Positions 24,821 to 35,880 of a DNA stretch of 64,000 nt are shown here, in pieces. The notes under the pieces were generated by a model. The model was given only the letters and a program-made list of their open reading frames with translations. It searched no databases and was not told the origin of the DNA. This DNA is from Cercis canadensis. Taxonomy: Eukaryota; Streptophyta; Magnoliopsida; Fabales; Fabaceae. Made by a program: the position numbers and the translations under genes. The stretch's first letter is position 1, and each line of letters begins with the position of its first letter. The stretch covers positions 149,124 through 213,123 of the forward strand of contig QAOA01004365.1 of assembly GCA_003255065.1 (NCBI GenBank), given 5' to 3'.

Positions 24821-26599
24821 ACATATTTTATTCTAATCCTATATAATTGGTGTTTTGCAAATTCGTGTTCTGTCCAGTAGCTGTCAGTGACTTGTGGCTG
24901 CAAATTTTCTGATGGTCACTTAATCAATGACAAGGCTAAAGCGTTTCATAGAATAAGTTGCACAAACTCATACAATATCAGTAAGTTTTCTTTGCAAATC
25001 ACAATATATATAGTAAATTTTTTAGTAGTTCTGCAAACATTACTATGTTATTGCTATGTATTATCAGAGTTACTTTAATTTGTGAAATATTTTTGCACCT
25101 CAAGTTTGTGTAATCAAGTAGACTTGCCCTATAATTAAGTTGGAACCACTGTGTTGTCTCCAGTTTACTTTCTATCAACTTGCTTTTTCTTTTTGATAAA
25201 AATATACTTATCACTTACTTTTATTTTCATCCTTAAACTTCATTTTTTGGGGCCTCATATATATTTATTTATTTACTTATTTATTCTCCTTATATCAAGT
25301 TGGCGGTCAAAACTGCTAATATTAGTAATATATGTATCAAATTGTTCTGTTCTTAGTATCAAGATTGAAGATTGACTTTCTCATTGAATTAATATTATTC
25401 CCACTGCAAAAAAATAAAAAATAAAAAAGAAAAGAAAAGAAAAATTGAAGGTTGATTTGATGACATTGTTAATTAGAAGTGCTGCTTCAGTTCCATTTGT
25501 AGCTCAGAATTTAAAATTTCCGACTGTAAATTAACCCTAACCTACTTGAGAAGGATATATACTAATGGAGTTCTAAATACTCAAATATATTTCCATGCAT
25601 AATATATAAATGTTAGGTTTTTATATATAGCTACTTAGAATGTCAACTCATCAAAAAGAAATTATGAGGGATTTCAATAGTAACCATCATCACCACAAAA
25701 TTGAAAGAAAAATGGAAAGTTCAAAAACAATATTTGATATGACATAAAGCTTAAAAGAAGAAATTGTAAAATGGATGTTTTTGAATGCAGAATTCACATG
25801 CTTAGTGAGATTGAGGCTTCAAAGACAGATGGGTGAGGCATTATTAAGAATAATGACGATGACTAATAAGAAAATGTGCATGCTTCTATTTATGTGTTTA
25901 GAAACACATTCCAAATCAAAAGGAAGAAATTGCAATTGACCATAGATAGTGATTTGCATTTAAGAGAAAAGCTTTTAAAATCTTATGACTTGGATAACTG
26001 TACCCTTTTATTTTATTTTTTCTGGCAGTAAAAGAAATTGGAAACGAATTGGAGTAAATGTTAAACTGTAAACAAAAAAAAGGCAAAACTCTTTCTTCTG
26101 CATCCTTAATTAGTACATATGAAATTATTAAGTGGAATAAATAAAACACCAAGAAAAAAATTTTCTCAAGATATTAATTCTATACTTGAAATTAAATCCC
26201 CCAAGCTTATATTATTTTTCACTGGGCATAGACTATTGGTGTGATGATACATGTTGTCAATATACTAAAGCATGCTAATACATCAACATCGTGGACGTTG
26301 CTTGCTTATACATCAGTGTGTAGCTAGAAAGATTATATTGATGATCACCATTGATATATGGTGCTAATTAATAATAAAATTAATGTGGCCAAATAAAATA
26401 AAATGATTTAATGACAGCTCTATTAGTGTGAGGTGATGTGAAGTGAAATGGTGTGCAACTATTATTAGTCAATTTGTTATTAGATTTCATCACTATTCAT
26501 CATTCTCACACACCTACAGAAGGTTTCTTAGCTTTCTTGTTTCCCTCAAACGGTCAAACCCAAAATTTTAAATTTTTTTTTTTTTTTTAGTATTTTTGT

Positions 26600-26670
26600 T
26601 TTAAAGTCTAAAGTCGTGATACTGAAATTGTTTATCGAGTTTATAAGTTTCGTGTTTGAATATAGAATCA
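26600..26670 (+). repeat. tRNA-like short repeat, copy B (degraded)
   Basis: Resembles the repeat at 10686-10770, sharing CGTGATACTGAAATTG followed by TTTCGTGTTTGAATATAGA. It is too decayed to define ends. Confidence 0.35.
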
Positions 26671-28359
26671 TAATAAAAAATACTAAAACGTCTTATATGT
26701 AATTAATAATTTAATTGTAATTCAGTATATTAAAATCTCTTCTTAATTACTTCCTGCGTCATTATTTATCATTTTGTTTTATTATTTCTTTTTGGGCTAA
26801 TTGAATATTGGTGATTTATTCTAATCAGGAAAGCAAAAGTAGGGGAACCTTTTATTTTATTTATAGCCTTAGTCAACAAAAACTAAGCTATAACTTAGTT
26901 GTTATTCACAAGTAAGGAAGAGAGGTGATTGACATGCTAAAAGCAATTATTAAACCCAAAACTCTATTATAAGCTATAACTTCATTACAATAGATTGATT
27001 ATAGTTTGTATACAAATTACTTAATTGTATGCTTAGCTGTTGTGTGATTAGCTTAATTGAACTTCTTTAAACATTTTAATTGATTATGGAAATCATAGTA
27101 CTGTTTAAAGAGAGAAAATTACTAAAATGGAAAGATAACTCAATTCCCTTTCAAGAAGAGAAACAAATGTTGGTAGTTCCAAAAAATAAAAATAAAAGGA
27201 TTGCTTATGATTAATTAAGCTGATATGAGATAAACGCAAGTATACAAGCACATACAGCACGATTAACTGGTTCAAGGATTTCTCAAAAAAGGTTGAAGCA
27301 TCAAGTTCAATTCCCTACTCCTCATATTCCTAGCTAAAATTTTTAATTTTATTTCACATAAAAAATTAATTTTATTTATCTAATGATTAAAAAAAAGAAA
27401 AGAAACTTACTATCATAAAATCACAAGAAATTTAGTGTAATTTACTAATTTTAAAATATTTCTTCTATGAACTTCAAATAAATATCTCAAGAACATGCAT
27501 GTATTGACATAATTGGAAGTCAATGGGTGAGGAAAGGATATTGAGGCCCAATTCTTGGCATGAAGAATTAATTTTTGGTGGCTGGTTGGGTGTAGCACGC
27601 AAAGATTAAACCATAAACCAAACAAAGAAATCAGAGTTTGAAGGAACAAATTATTCCCTTGATCATGGTTTCCTCTCCGATCCCTCTACTTCTACTTATA
27701 TACCATCATTGTATTGTGTATCACAAGAGAAGCATAATAGTGAGATATGGAATCTTAATGAAGTATAATTTAATATTCAAATGATTAAGTAATGAGGAAA
27801 CTAAGATCTCTATCTTCTAACACCTAAAAAAGAAATCTTGTAAGAAATTGCCTCAGAAAGATTGGGCATGTATTCTAAATCAGTGAATGTAGCCCACTTT
27901 CTAATACTTCATAGTAGCATTATGCTAATTTGTACTTCAGAAAGAAGAAATGCTAGTTACTTAGATGCACAAACTTATACAGCTACACAAATGATAGTAT
28001 TTGATTGACTTAAATAAATCATTTCTTTTAATTTATGTAGATTTGTGCTTCTAAAAGTTGTACAACTAGTGTTACTCTCCAAGAATTCATATGTGAGAGA
28101 TTTATTAGTATCTTCCCAGCTACTCAACAGGGCACTATTTCTACAAAGAAAAAATAGAATTATAAAGGGAGTGCATCGAATTATATCAGCTTAATAATGT
28201 TACAAGTCAATATTCCCTGTTGGGTAGAAAATACTTAATCATTGAATTCTAATGGATAAGTAGACTAAGATTTTTCTCAGTTTTATTCAATTAGGTGGAT
28301 TGTGAAGTTTATAAAAACCCAGCACTTCATATAGCTTGAAGCATTATATTAACCAGGGA

Positions 28360-28903
28360 ATTCAAGGGTTTATCACCAACCATATTGATAATTTTCCTTC
28401 AACATCAAAATATGCTGCCTTAGTGCACATATCATCCAAGAACTAAGATCATAGTTAAGCTAGTTATAATTTTAGATATGGTGGACAGAAACAATGATAA
28501 GCCCCCACGGGTTTTAAAAAAGTCGGGTTTTCATGGATATAAAAATATGTTACTCATACATAGAGCTGGCAAAATGAGCTCGGCTTGACGAACTAGCCTG
28601 TATAACCCGGAATTTGGGTTAGGCTGAGCTGTCAAAATGCTGTTCACACATTGAAACAATGACATTGTTCCAAGTCAAGCTAGAAGAATTTGGTGGCTTG
28701 TAAGTTAGCAATACTGGAGCCGAAGACATTACACATGTAGTCCTAGGACATAAAACCTTCACGGCTTCACCTAGTGTCATATGATCATTTAGATTTCTTT
28801 CCTTGTTTCGTCTTGATAACTTCATCATAGTACATTATACCCTTGCCCTTTGTAAAGTTCAGGTGGCTTACTACTACGAACTGTGGCGGCAAATTGGTGC
28901 ACC
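28360..28903 (-). pseudogene. Partial duplicate of the uL6m gene 3' end
   Basis: Positions about 28360-28903 follow the sequence of 33630-34470, that is, the downstream flank and the last coding part of the uL6m gene. The coding remnant (about 28790-28900, minus) can be read as RVHQFAATVRSSKPPELYKG, then an extra base within the GGG-AAGGG stretch shifts the frame. The copy stops at a TATG-repeat at about 28904, so the first two thirds of the protein are absent. It cannot encode the ribosomal protein. A stretch at about 28500-28620 does not match the source and may be an insertion. Confidence 0.85.
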
Positions 28904-29450
28904 CTTATATATATGTATGTATGTATGTGTGTGTGAAGCAGATGTATTGAAATTGCACCAAAGGTCATTATACTTAACAAAAAATGCATGAAGGGAATAC
29001 TTCCACTGAAATGTTCATTCTTGATCAGTGACTTAAAATTCAGGAAATAATAGACTTGGGACTCCTAAAAGGTTGCATATTAGCATTCATAAAAAAAATT
29101 ACACTTTATTATCATTTAGCACCCCGGGGTTGAGGAGGGATGCAGGAAACCCAGATGTTTGAACTCATGTAATGTCTTGCTAAAATGATTTGCTCGAGTC
29201 TCACAGTTTTGAACAATACGGAAGGAAACAATATGCGTAAAGCAGGAAGAAAAGCTTGAAGAACCTTATTTTATAAGGTTTTAAATGTTACTGTCTGAGG
29301 GGTCAAGAGAGGACACGCACTTCAGTGGATACTTCAATTGGTTGCCTTTTGCATAGAGTCATTGAGTGACAGGGCTCCACGTATAGAGGTACTGTTGTTT
29401 TTCCAGTCATTTCAATTTTTGGTATTTGAATTCATATCAGACATGCGAGT
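28904..29450. other. Short intergenic stretch
   Basis: Begins with a TATG/TG simple repeat at the breakpoint of the uL6m copy. The following 80 bp (GAAGCAGATGTATTGAAATTGC) weakly resembles about 34950-34975 in the uL6m intron, so the duplication may have extended further with an internal deletion. No gene seen. Confidence 0.4.
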
Positions 29451-29459
29451 CTTGTCTTG

Positions 29460-29600
29460 TGCTACTTTCATGGAGGTCAGCTTGCTAACTCTCATCCCTT
29501 TATGCTCCTCACACCTTACCCGTCCTCTAACAGGTTTCCTTGTACAGCAAAATCCATCACCTAAATCCACCCCCATGTCATCATATAGGGTTTGCTGGAA
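29460..29600 (-). pseudogene. Decayed third ET cysteine/histidine repeat
   Basis: On the minus strand, past the stop of the ET gene, a frame reads GVDLGDGFCCTRKPVRGRVR followed by CEEHKGMRV. This is clearly an ET repeat like the two within the gene, but its first Cys position is lost. The link between the gene's stop at 29741 and this repeat also looks coding-like but lies in other frames (for example ISECLHNVVSESNAHN, then LFPANPI and stop). It is either a decayed C-terminal repeat cut off by frameshifts or an alternative last exon (a CAG acceptor precedes it at about 29600). Confidence 0.7.
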
Positions 29601-29740
29601 ACAGGACTACTTGAGTAGGCTTGACCTTGTACTTATCCTGGTTTATCATAGCACTTGTCTTCTTCATGGAGTTAGCATTATGAGCATTAGATTCTGAAAC
29701 CACATTATGCAGACATTCTGAAATTCCAACTATTACTGAT

Positions 29741-32678
29741 TTATAGATATATAGATGCATTAACTCTCTTCCCTTTGTGCTCATCACACCTTTTTCTCCC
29801 TTTAACTGGTTGGCTTCTACAAGGGGAACCGTCATTCAAGATGATTCCACATATAATGGTACACCTCTCATTAATAGAACTCTCAACTGCTGCTGGTGGA
29901 ATCTCTTCCACATCATGGCTGACATTTTGTTGAATGTAGTCATCACCCTCTTCTTGACAATATACATTAAATTTTATGTCTACATTGCTTTCTGACTTTG
30001 TTGCCCTTATTGTTTTTGCAATGGACCCATTTATTCTCATTCCTTTGTGTTCAGAACACCTCATTCTTCTTTCAGCTGGTGGCCTTCTACAAACAGAACC
30101 ATCACCCAAGGCCAAACCACAAATTTTACCATTCTCCTGAATGACGCCATTGATACCCTGAACTATCCTAGGTCGTGATCTGCTAAATTTGAATACTCGA
30201 GATAAGAAGTTGTGTTTTTCTTCATCTACTTCACACAATCTGTCATCTGATAGAGGCAGCTTGCTTGATTTAATTCTGATCCCCTCTTGCTTCTGAGTGA
30301 ATGGTAGAAGCATCCTTGCCATATCTGAAAATCTTCTAGTGCCTGAAGCAATTTTATTAAGCCTCTGGAGAATATCATCAGGGCGTCTTGTACCATTATT
30401 GATTGTGTTCCATGCATAATCAAATACATTGAGTAGCTGATCTTCTGTTTGCTTGGCGTCTTCCTTGCTTTGCATCTGTTTAACAAGTGGTATAGCGGAA
30501 GTAAAGGTTATATATAAAAATTTGAAAATTAGCAGTAGCACTATAATACATCCATGTTAGCAACCAAATTTTCCACATTGTCCTCCACCCAGTTATGTCT
30601 AGTATATTCTAGACCAATATGTGATGCATATTGCTTAAGCAAGTTTTGGGATTGCGGTGCAAACAACGAGAACCCGATTTGTCCATAAGTAAGTTGCTTC
30701 CGGACAAACCAGAATTTCTACTTGAGTTGCTTCTAGGCAAACAAGATTTTGGAGGGGGATCACAGAATTCTGGGGGGATAGCAACAGAAATCCAAACAAG
30801 CTCCAAATCATCTGAATTATATTTTATAGGAAGTGTAGATTCCTTTAATAGTATTTCTCCATTAAGAATTCTCTTTTAAGAACTGAGCATATACCCCCAT
30901 GATATTACTACAAAGAGATTTTGCTAAATAGACCTCTCCCACTATCATCCCAAATAAGCCAAAACCTGCCCTGGTAGTTAAGTTTTTGAAGAAGATAAAT
31001 ATGAAAAAGAAAACTACTGCTTTTACTCTTGTGGTTACAAAATGGTACATAATTAGACAACTGAAAAAAACAATATGCAAAGTACCTTTTCAGTAATAAA
31101 CACTTTTTTCCAGTGCTCTATGTAACTTAATGCTGATTAAAATCATCTGTCCAGTATATATATATAAGTGTGGCTGTGTGAATCTGGGGTAACATAGACA
31201 GAGTATTTCATAGATCAATGTCTGCCCTGGTAGAAAGTATCTGTATAGACAACATGATATTTCCACGAGACAATCATTGCCATGATGAATGGCGATAAAT
31301 TTCCTTTTTTAATCGGTTTATAAAGGGATCTCTATCATAACCTCACCCCTTCTTACCAACTAAGCACAGCCCTACTGGTCATGCAGGTAAATGATGTCTA
31401 TGTAACGATAAGCACTATTTATTGGTAACTGTAACTTAAAAAGAATGTTGACCAGAATGGCCTGTATGAAATTCCTTGTATATTGCAATCATAAATTGCC
31501 TCTGACCGAACAAAAAATCTGTTGGCTACAATATCATATTTCTAAAGGACCTATGATCATTGAGCATAAGATGCTGAATTCATTTTTAACCTAGCTTTCC
31601 AGACTTATCAATGCACCTTAAATTGAAACCATCATGGTCTTTATTAATTACACAATACACATTAAAAGAAAGACGAGTGCAACAGATACTTACAGGGGCC
31701 CATCTGTAAGTAATTCGATAGCCTTGTGAAAATATCTCCTCAAACAATCCCCGCTCCTTTTGGAGAGAAGCAGGATTACAATCGTCTGAGTAATCAGCAG
31801 AACAGTTATTGCCCAAATGAGCTCCAGTTCTGCCATAACACTGGAGCCGTGTTCTCACATTGTCAGCTTGTCCAAGGTACACCACAACTATACAGTCTGG
31901 CACAAGCTTGTTAATTTTGCGCCCTGAACCACTATGATTTACAGCTATACCAAGCTCATATACTCCTGGACCACATTTTTCAGGGAGATTATGAATTCTG
32001 TATCTTGCTGATCCTTCCTTCCCATTAGAATAGTCTTTCCAGTCAGAGGGGCCAATGAGAATCTGAAGAGATATTGTAACAAACCAATAAAACCAATAAA
32101 ACAGCTAAATTCACACTCAATTTCATGAAGAGAAAACACTAAAAAGTGCCTGCAATCTTCATGTGCTCAAATGTGCGTTTGAAATGTAAGTTTTCAAATT
32201 CTTGACATTCTATTCTATGGTTAATATGAGAGGTAAACTACAAAAAACAGCATATCAGAGTAACAGAGTACATATTTTCAGAACATACAATGAAAACAAT
32301 AGAACTTGCAGATATATCCATATTATATTCATTTCCAAAAGTAAATTACTGAAACTGAAAAAAGGAAGGAGCAAATCTCGCAAAATTAGGAGCTCATGCA
32401 TCTCCGAAACCTTCGTAAATTATATTCCATGAAATTAACATCCACAAAGATCCGCCTTGAATTCAGATTCCTTTATTTAAATGCAAATTAATAAATTTTT
32501 TTTTTTATCAATTGTGATTAAGAAAAGCACATGCATAGAAAACGAGAGAGAAACAGGATTCCAAGTTTCGAACCTTCCAATCAGAGAAGTTGGAATCATG
32601 TTTTGTGCGCTTACAGTGTTCCCTTTTCAACCTGGTCGTGGTGGTGGGGATGACAGAAGACAAATCTCCGGCAACCAT
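29741..32678 (-). CDS. ET2: EFFECTOR OF TRANSCRIPTION (ET) family protein with GIY-YIG domain; one-base frameshift
   Basis: Three exons on the minus strand: 32574-32678 (35 codons, MVAGDLSSVIP... to FSDWK), 31694-32063, and 29741-30475. Exon 2 encodes the GIY-YIG nuclease-like fold: GPGVYELGIA, then VVVYLGQADNVRTRLQCYGR. Exon 3 has two zinc-binding ET repeats, CGLALGDGSVCRRPP...RCSEHKG and CGIILNDGSPCRSQP...RCDEHKG. ET proteins of this type are nuclear regulators with reported single-strand DNA cutting (family knowledge). Exon 2 is 370 nt where both flanking phases require 369. LIGPSDW and KDYSNGKEG, adjacent in the family, are in different frames because TGGGAAAGAC has one G too many at about 32040. 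As written, the frame stops soon after SDW. Without that base the protein would be about 402 aa. A sequencing error in a homopolymer or a true null allele are both possible. Confidence 0.88.
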
Positions 32679-32703
32679 TACTGGCTTGCGCCGTCGGGAA
32701 CAT
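32611..32703 (-). other. Possible upstream ORF overlapping the ET start codon
   Basis: An ATG at 32703 opens a 30-codon frame (MFPTAQASNG...) that overlaps the main start at 32678 in another frame and stops at 32611. It would lower translation of the ET protein if the transcript begins upstream of 32703, which the sequence does not show. Confidence 0.3.
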
Positions 32704-32889
32704 GACCGTCGTTAACACATTTTAAAGCGTGGAATTATTTTATATGACCAGACCAAAATGCCCTTTTCTATTTGCTTATAAGAATTTGAATCTTATAAAG
32801 TGAAAGAAGCAGTTTCAACTTTCAAGATTGGGTAATGTTCCACAGAAGAAAAAGAAAAATTACTAAAAATTTATTTTCAACTTTTAGAA

Positions 32890-33315
32890 TGTAACAACTT
32901 TTTTTTTTTTTTTTTTAGAACACCCGAAAAAATTAGCCAATGAGAAGAGGGTGCCAAGGAGGTTATCAACCCCCCACCTGGTGCCCATTCATCGGATGTG
33001 AGACTCAAGTTTCCTTACCAAATAGTAACCATTACATACACCCCCCTTGGAGTGTACGCCCACGGCGACTTCGCGGATCCTGCCTCACAGGTAGCAACCC
33101 GAACCGTTGCGAGGACTCTCCCAAGTGGATACCAATCCCACGATGTTTGGGGGTGACATGCTCTGATACCAATTGTAACAACCTCTTTTTGGTAGAACTC
33201 ACCCTCAAAAGTTAGCCTATAAGAGGAGGGTGCCAAGGAGGTTATTAACCCCTCACCAGGTGTCCATTCACTCAATGTGGGACTCAAGTGTCCTTGCCAA
33301 AGGGTGACTATTACA
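32890..33315 (-). mobile_element. TRIM retroelement (family B), intact, 5-bp TSD
   Basis: Two LTRs, 32890-33036 and 33174-33315, both TGTAAC...ATTACA as read on +, flank a 137-bp interior. Read on the minus strand, the primer-binding site TGGTATCAGAGC (complementary to initiator tRNA-Met) lies two bases inside the 5' LTR, and a polypurine tract CCAAGGGGGG precedes the 3' LTR. TAGAA is duplicated directly outside both ends (32885-32889 and 33316-33320). It is non-coding: a terminal-repeat retrotransposon in miniature. The left LTR carries a long T run. It sits about 210 bp upstream of the ET start codon. Confidence 0.92.
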
Positions 33316-33320
33316 TAGAA

Positions 33321-34345
33321 TTCTATGATACTATCTGTGTATATCATATTACACTGACGTAACAAATATACGTAATTTTTATATTTTATTTTATATAAAA
33401 TTAATTTATTTTATTTTCTCAAACAAACTAAAAAATAATTACTTTGTACACGTGTCATTCACACATTGACTATTCTTATGTAGTATGACATATAACAAAG
33501 TATCTAAGAAACTTCCTTCTATTTTATATATAATTGTTTGATTTATATTTAAATATAATAATTATATATTTTATACATAATAATTACATATATTTAGCCA
33601 AGGTACAAAATCACATAATAATTACAAGCAATTGAAGGGTTTCTCATCAATGCTATTGATAATTTTTCTTGAACATCAAAATATGCTGCCTTTATGCACT
33701 TATCATCTAAGAACTAAGATCATGGTAAAGCTACTTATAATTTTAGAGATGATGGAGAAAAACTTTGATAAATCCCCATGCGAAATGAACAGAATACTAC
33801 AATTTTCATATATTGCAATTCATTAGGAAAGGAGTTTAGCTAAGAATGGATTTCACTTGTCAATTTGGTAAAGTAGAAAATGAAAGATTTTGGACATGTT
33901 CTGTAATCATTATTAATAATTCATAATGTTCTGTTCAAATATTGCAACAATGGCATTGTTCCGAGTCAAGCTAGAAGAATTTGGTGGCTAGTAAGTTAGA
34001 AATATTGCGGACAGAGATAAAATACATCTAGTCCTAGAACATAAAACCTTCACCTAGTGTCATATGATCATTTTNATATATTGCAATTCAGTAGGTAAGG
34101 AGTTTAATCAGAAAAGGCTAAGAATGGATTTCACTTGTCAATTTGGTAGAGTAGAAAATGAAAGATTTTGGACATGTTCTGTAATCATTATTAATAATTC
34201 ATAATGTTCTGTTCAAATATTGCAACAATGGCATTGTTCCGAGTCAAGCTAGAAGAATTTGGTGGCTAGTAAGTTAGAAATATTGCGGACAGAGATAAAA
34301 TACATCTAGTCCTAGAACATAAAACCTTCACCTAGTGTCATATGA
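33321..34345. other. Intergenic, ET to uL6m; includes an N-joined duplication
   Basis: AT-rich DNA followed by the 3' flank of uL6m. 33808-34074 and 34076-34352 are near copies around the N at 34075; the second has about 10 extra bases. The same flank is also present in the partial copy at 28360-28903. Confidence 0.6.
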
Positions 34346-34352
34346 TCATTTT
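33808..34352. repeat. Near-identical duplication around a single N (34075)
   Basis: Copies of 267 and 277 bp meet at one N. They differ by a few substitutions and a short insertion (AATCAGAAAAGG in the right copy). The right copy runs into the uL6m stop codon. Likely unmerged contig ends. Confidence 0.85.
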
Positions 34353-34654
34353 GACTTCTTTCCTTGTTTCTTCTTGATAACTTCATCAATGTACATTATA
34401 CCCTTCCCTTTGTAAACTTCGGGTGGCTTGCAACTACGAACTGTAGCGGCAAACTGGTGCACCCTTTGCTTGTCTATTCCAGTGCAGCAAACTACATTGT
34501 TTTTGAAACAGAAAACACGAACAGCAGGAGGCACAGTCAATTCAACCTCATGACTGTATCCCAATTTGAGATACAATAGGCGCCCTGCAGCTTCAGCTCT
34601 GGCTTTATATCCAACACCCACAATCTTGAGAAAGCGAAAAAATTTGGATTCCAT
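34346..34654 (-). CDS. Mitochondrial ribosomal protein uL6m (L6 family)
   Basis: Single coding exon, 102 aa: MESKFFRFLKIVGVGYKARA to IKKKQGKKSK. The GVGYKAR and KLGYSHEVEL wording, the FKNNVVCCTGIDKQRVHQFA core and the RSCKPPEVYKGKGI stretch are those of bacterial-type uL6. The short length matches the nuclear-encoded plant mitochondrial form, which makes up the large ribosomal subunit in mitochondria. The ATG at 34654 is chosen over the TTG one codon upstream. A 5' UTR intron (about 34678-35772, GT-AG on the minus strand) separates the coding exon from a leader exon at about 35773-35880; a second GTACCT donor further upstream (near 35830) could give a shorter leader. The 3' end is partly duplicated near 28360-28903. 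Confidence 0.92.
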   Translation of the reverse strand: MESKFFRFLKIVGVGYKARAEAAGRLLYLKLGYSHEVELTVPPAVRVFCFKNNVVCCTGIDKQRVHQFAATVRSCKPPEVYKGKGIMYIDEVIKKKQGKKSK

Positions 34655-35880
34655 CAATGCAAAAGCAAATCAGTCACCTAAATTGCCCAGAGAACAAAAA
34701 AATTATAGAAACTAACATGTTTGATATGTGAATCAGACATAAACATGCGAAAACAAGGAGATGAATCCCATCTTGTAAAGAGAATATCATATCTCATATA
34801 AAGTATATATAACTTAGTAAACCATTGTAGCTCATACAAGATAAGGCAGAGGTGGTGAAATCATAATAAACTCAAATAACTCTATTCTGTGATTTTTAAG
34901 TCAAATGCATAAACTAGAAGTGAGTAACAAATATATATATATAAATAGTGAAACAGATATTGTATTGATATTGCATAGATATTGGTTTAGTGAAGCAGGA
35001 TTTCCATTGAAGGTACTTTATTCCAGAGTTCTTACAAAAGCATCATTTTTTTTTTTTATCTGGGCTGCATGATTCCTTGAAATTTAATCTATGAATATAA
35101 ACCCAAAAATTTACTCTTGAATTGAAGGAAATCCTATACCAAGAGGAACTCCCTTGCCCTGAATCATCTAATAACAAATAGCTATTCAGTCCCTGCCCCT
35201 TTTCTCAATATTTAGAGTACAAGGAACAGAAATGAGAGTATACAAAATGAGGAGTAACAATCATTATACACTAACTTGGTAAGAGAATAAAGGTGTGGAT
35301 AAAAATGGAATAATCACCATTTACAATCTTCATCTCAATTTGGGATGAAAATAAGAAGAAAATGCAATATAAAAAGTCCAAAACAAAATCATCTTTAATT
35401 ATTTCATTTTCTATATTCACTACCAAGCAAGCACCGGGATCTTAAAATTAAAACCTTGTCATTTCTCTCTACCTTCACATCCTTCTCTACATTCCCCTTT
35501 TCCATTTCCGACTTCTCCCACCAAACACAGTCTTAGATTGTTTACAGGCAAAAGGAGCCGAAAGAAAAAACAAATTAGTAAACATGAGAATCCCAATAAC
35601 AGAATTTTATGAAGCATTGTGACCCTATAATATGATCAAATCAAACAACCCATTGAAAGTTGCATCTATAACTAGAGATTTCTACATCAGATCAGAGCTA
35701 CTAATCTAACAATAAATGATACACAATGGCAAATTATCACAAAAAATTCAAAGCCAACAGCATAAAGGGTACCTGAGATAGTTCGAGAACTGAAAGCCAC
35801 AGCTGCCGCGGAGAGCTGAGGAATCGGAGGTACCTGAAAGGCTGAAACAGCAGCTCAGCTCAGGTCTTCCTGTGAAAGTG

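Larger units (their letters stand above)
20294..28359. other. Long gene-poor stretch
   Basis: About 8 kb, strongly AT-rich. It contains a TRIM remnant (20830-21082), a diverged direct repeat (about 21118-21290 and 21385-21545), an N-joined duplication (23191-23850), a minus-strand SINE (about 24600-24820) and a degraded tRNA-like repeat near 26600-26670. Open frames are short and without motifs. The stretch near 22080-22400 has better base composition but I see no coding motif there. Confidence 0.55.

Noticed and set aside
28619..28828. Open frame MMKLSRRNKERNLND... in the uL6m copy
   Set aside because: It is in a different frame from the ribosomal protein and crosses former 3' flank; the locus is a pseudogene.
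33015..33365. 116-codon open frame on the minus strand
   Set aside because: It runs across the LTRs and interior of the TRIM element and has no domain.
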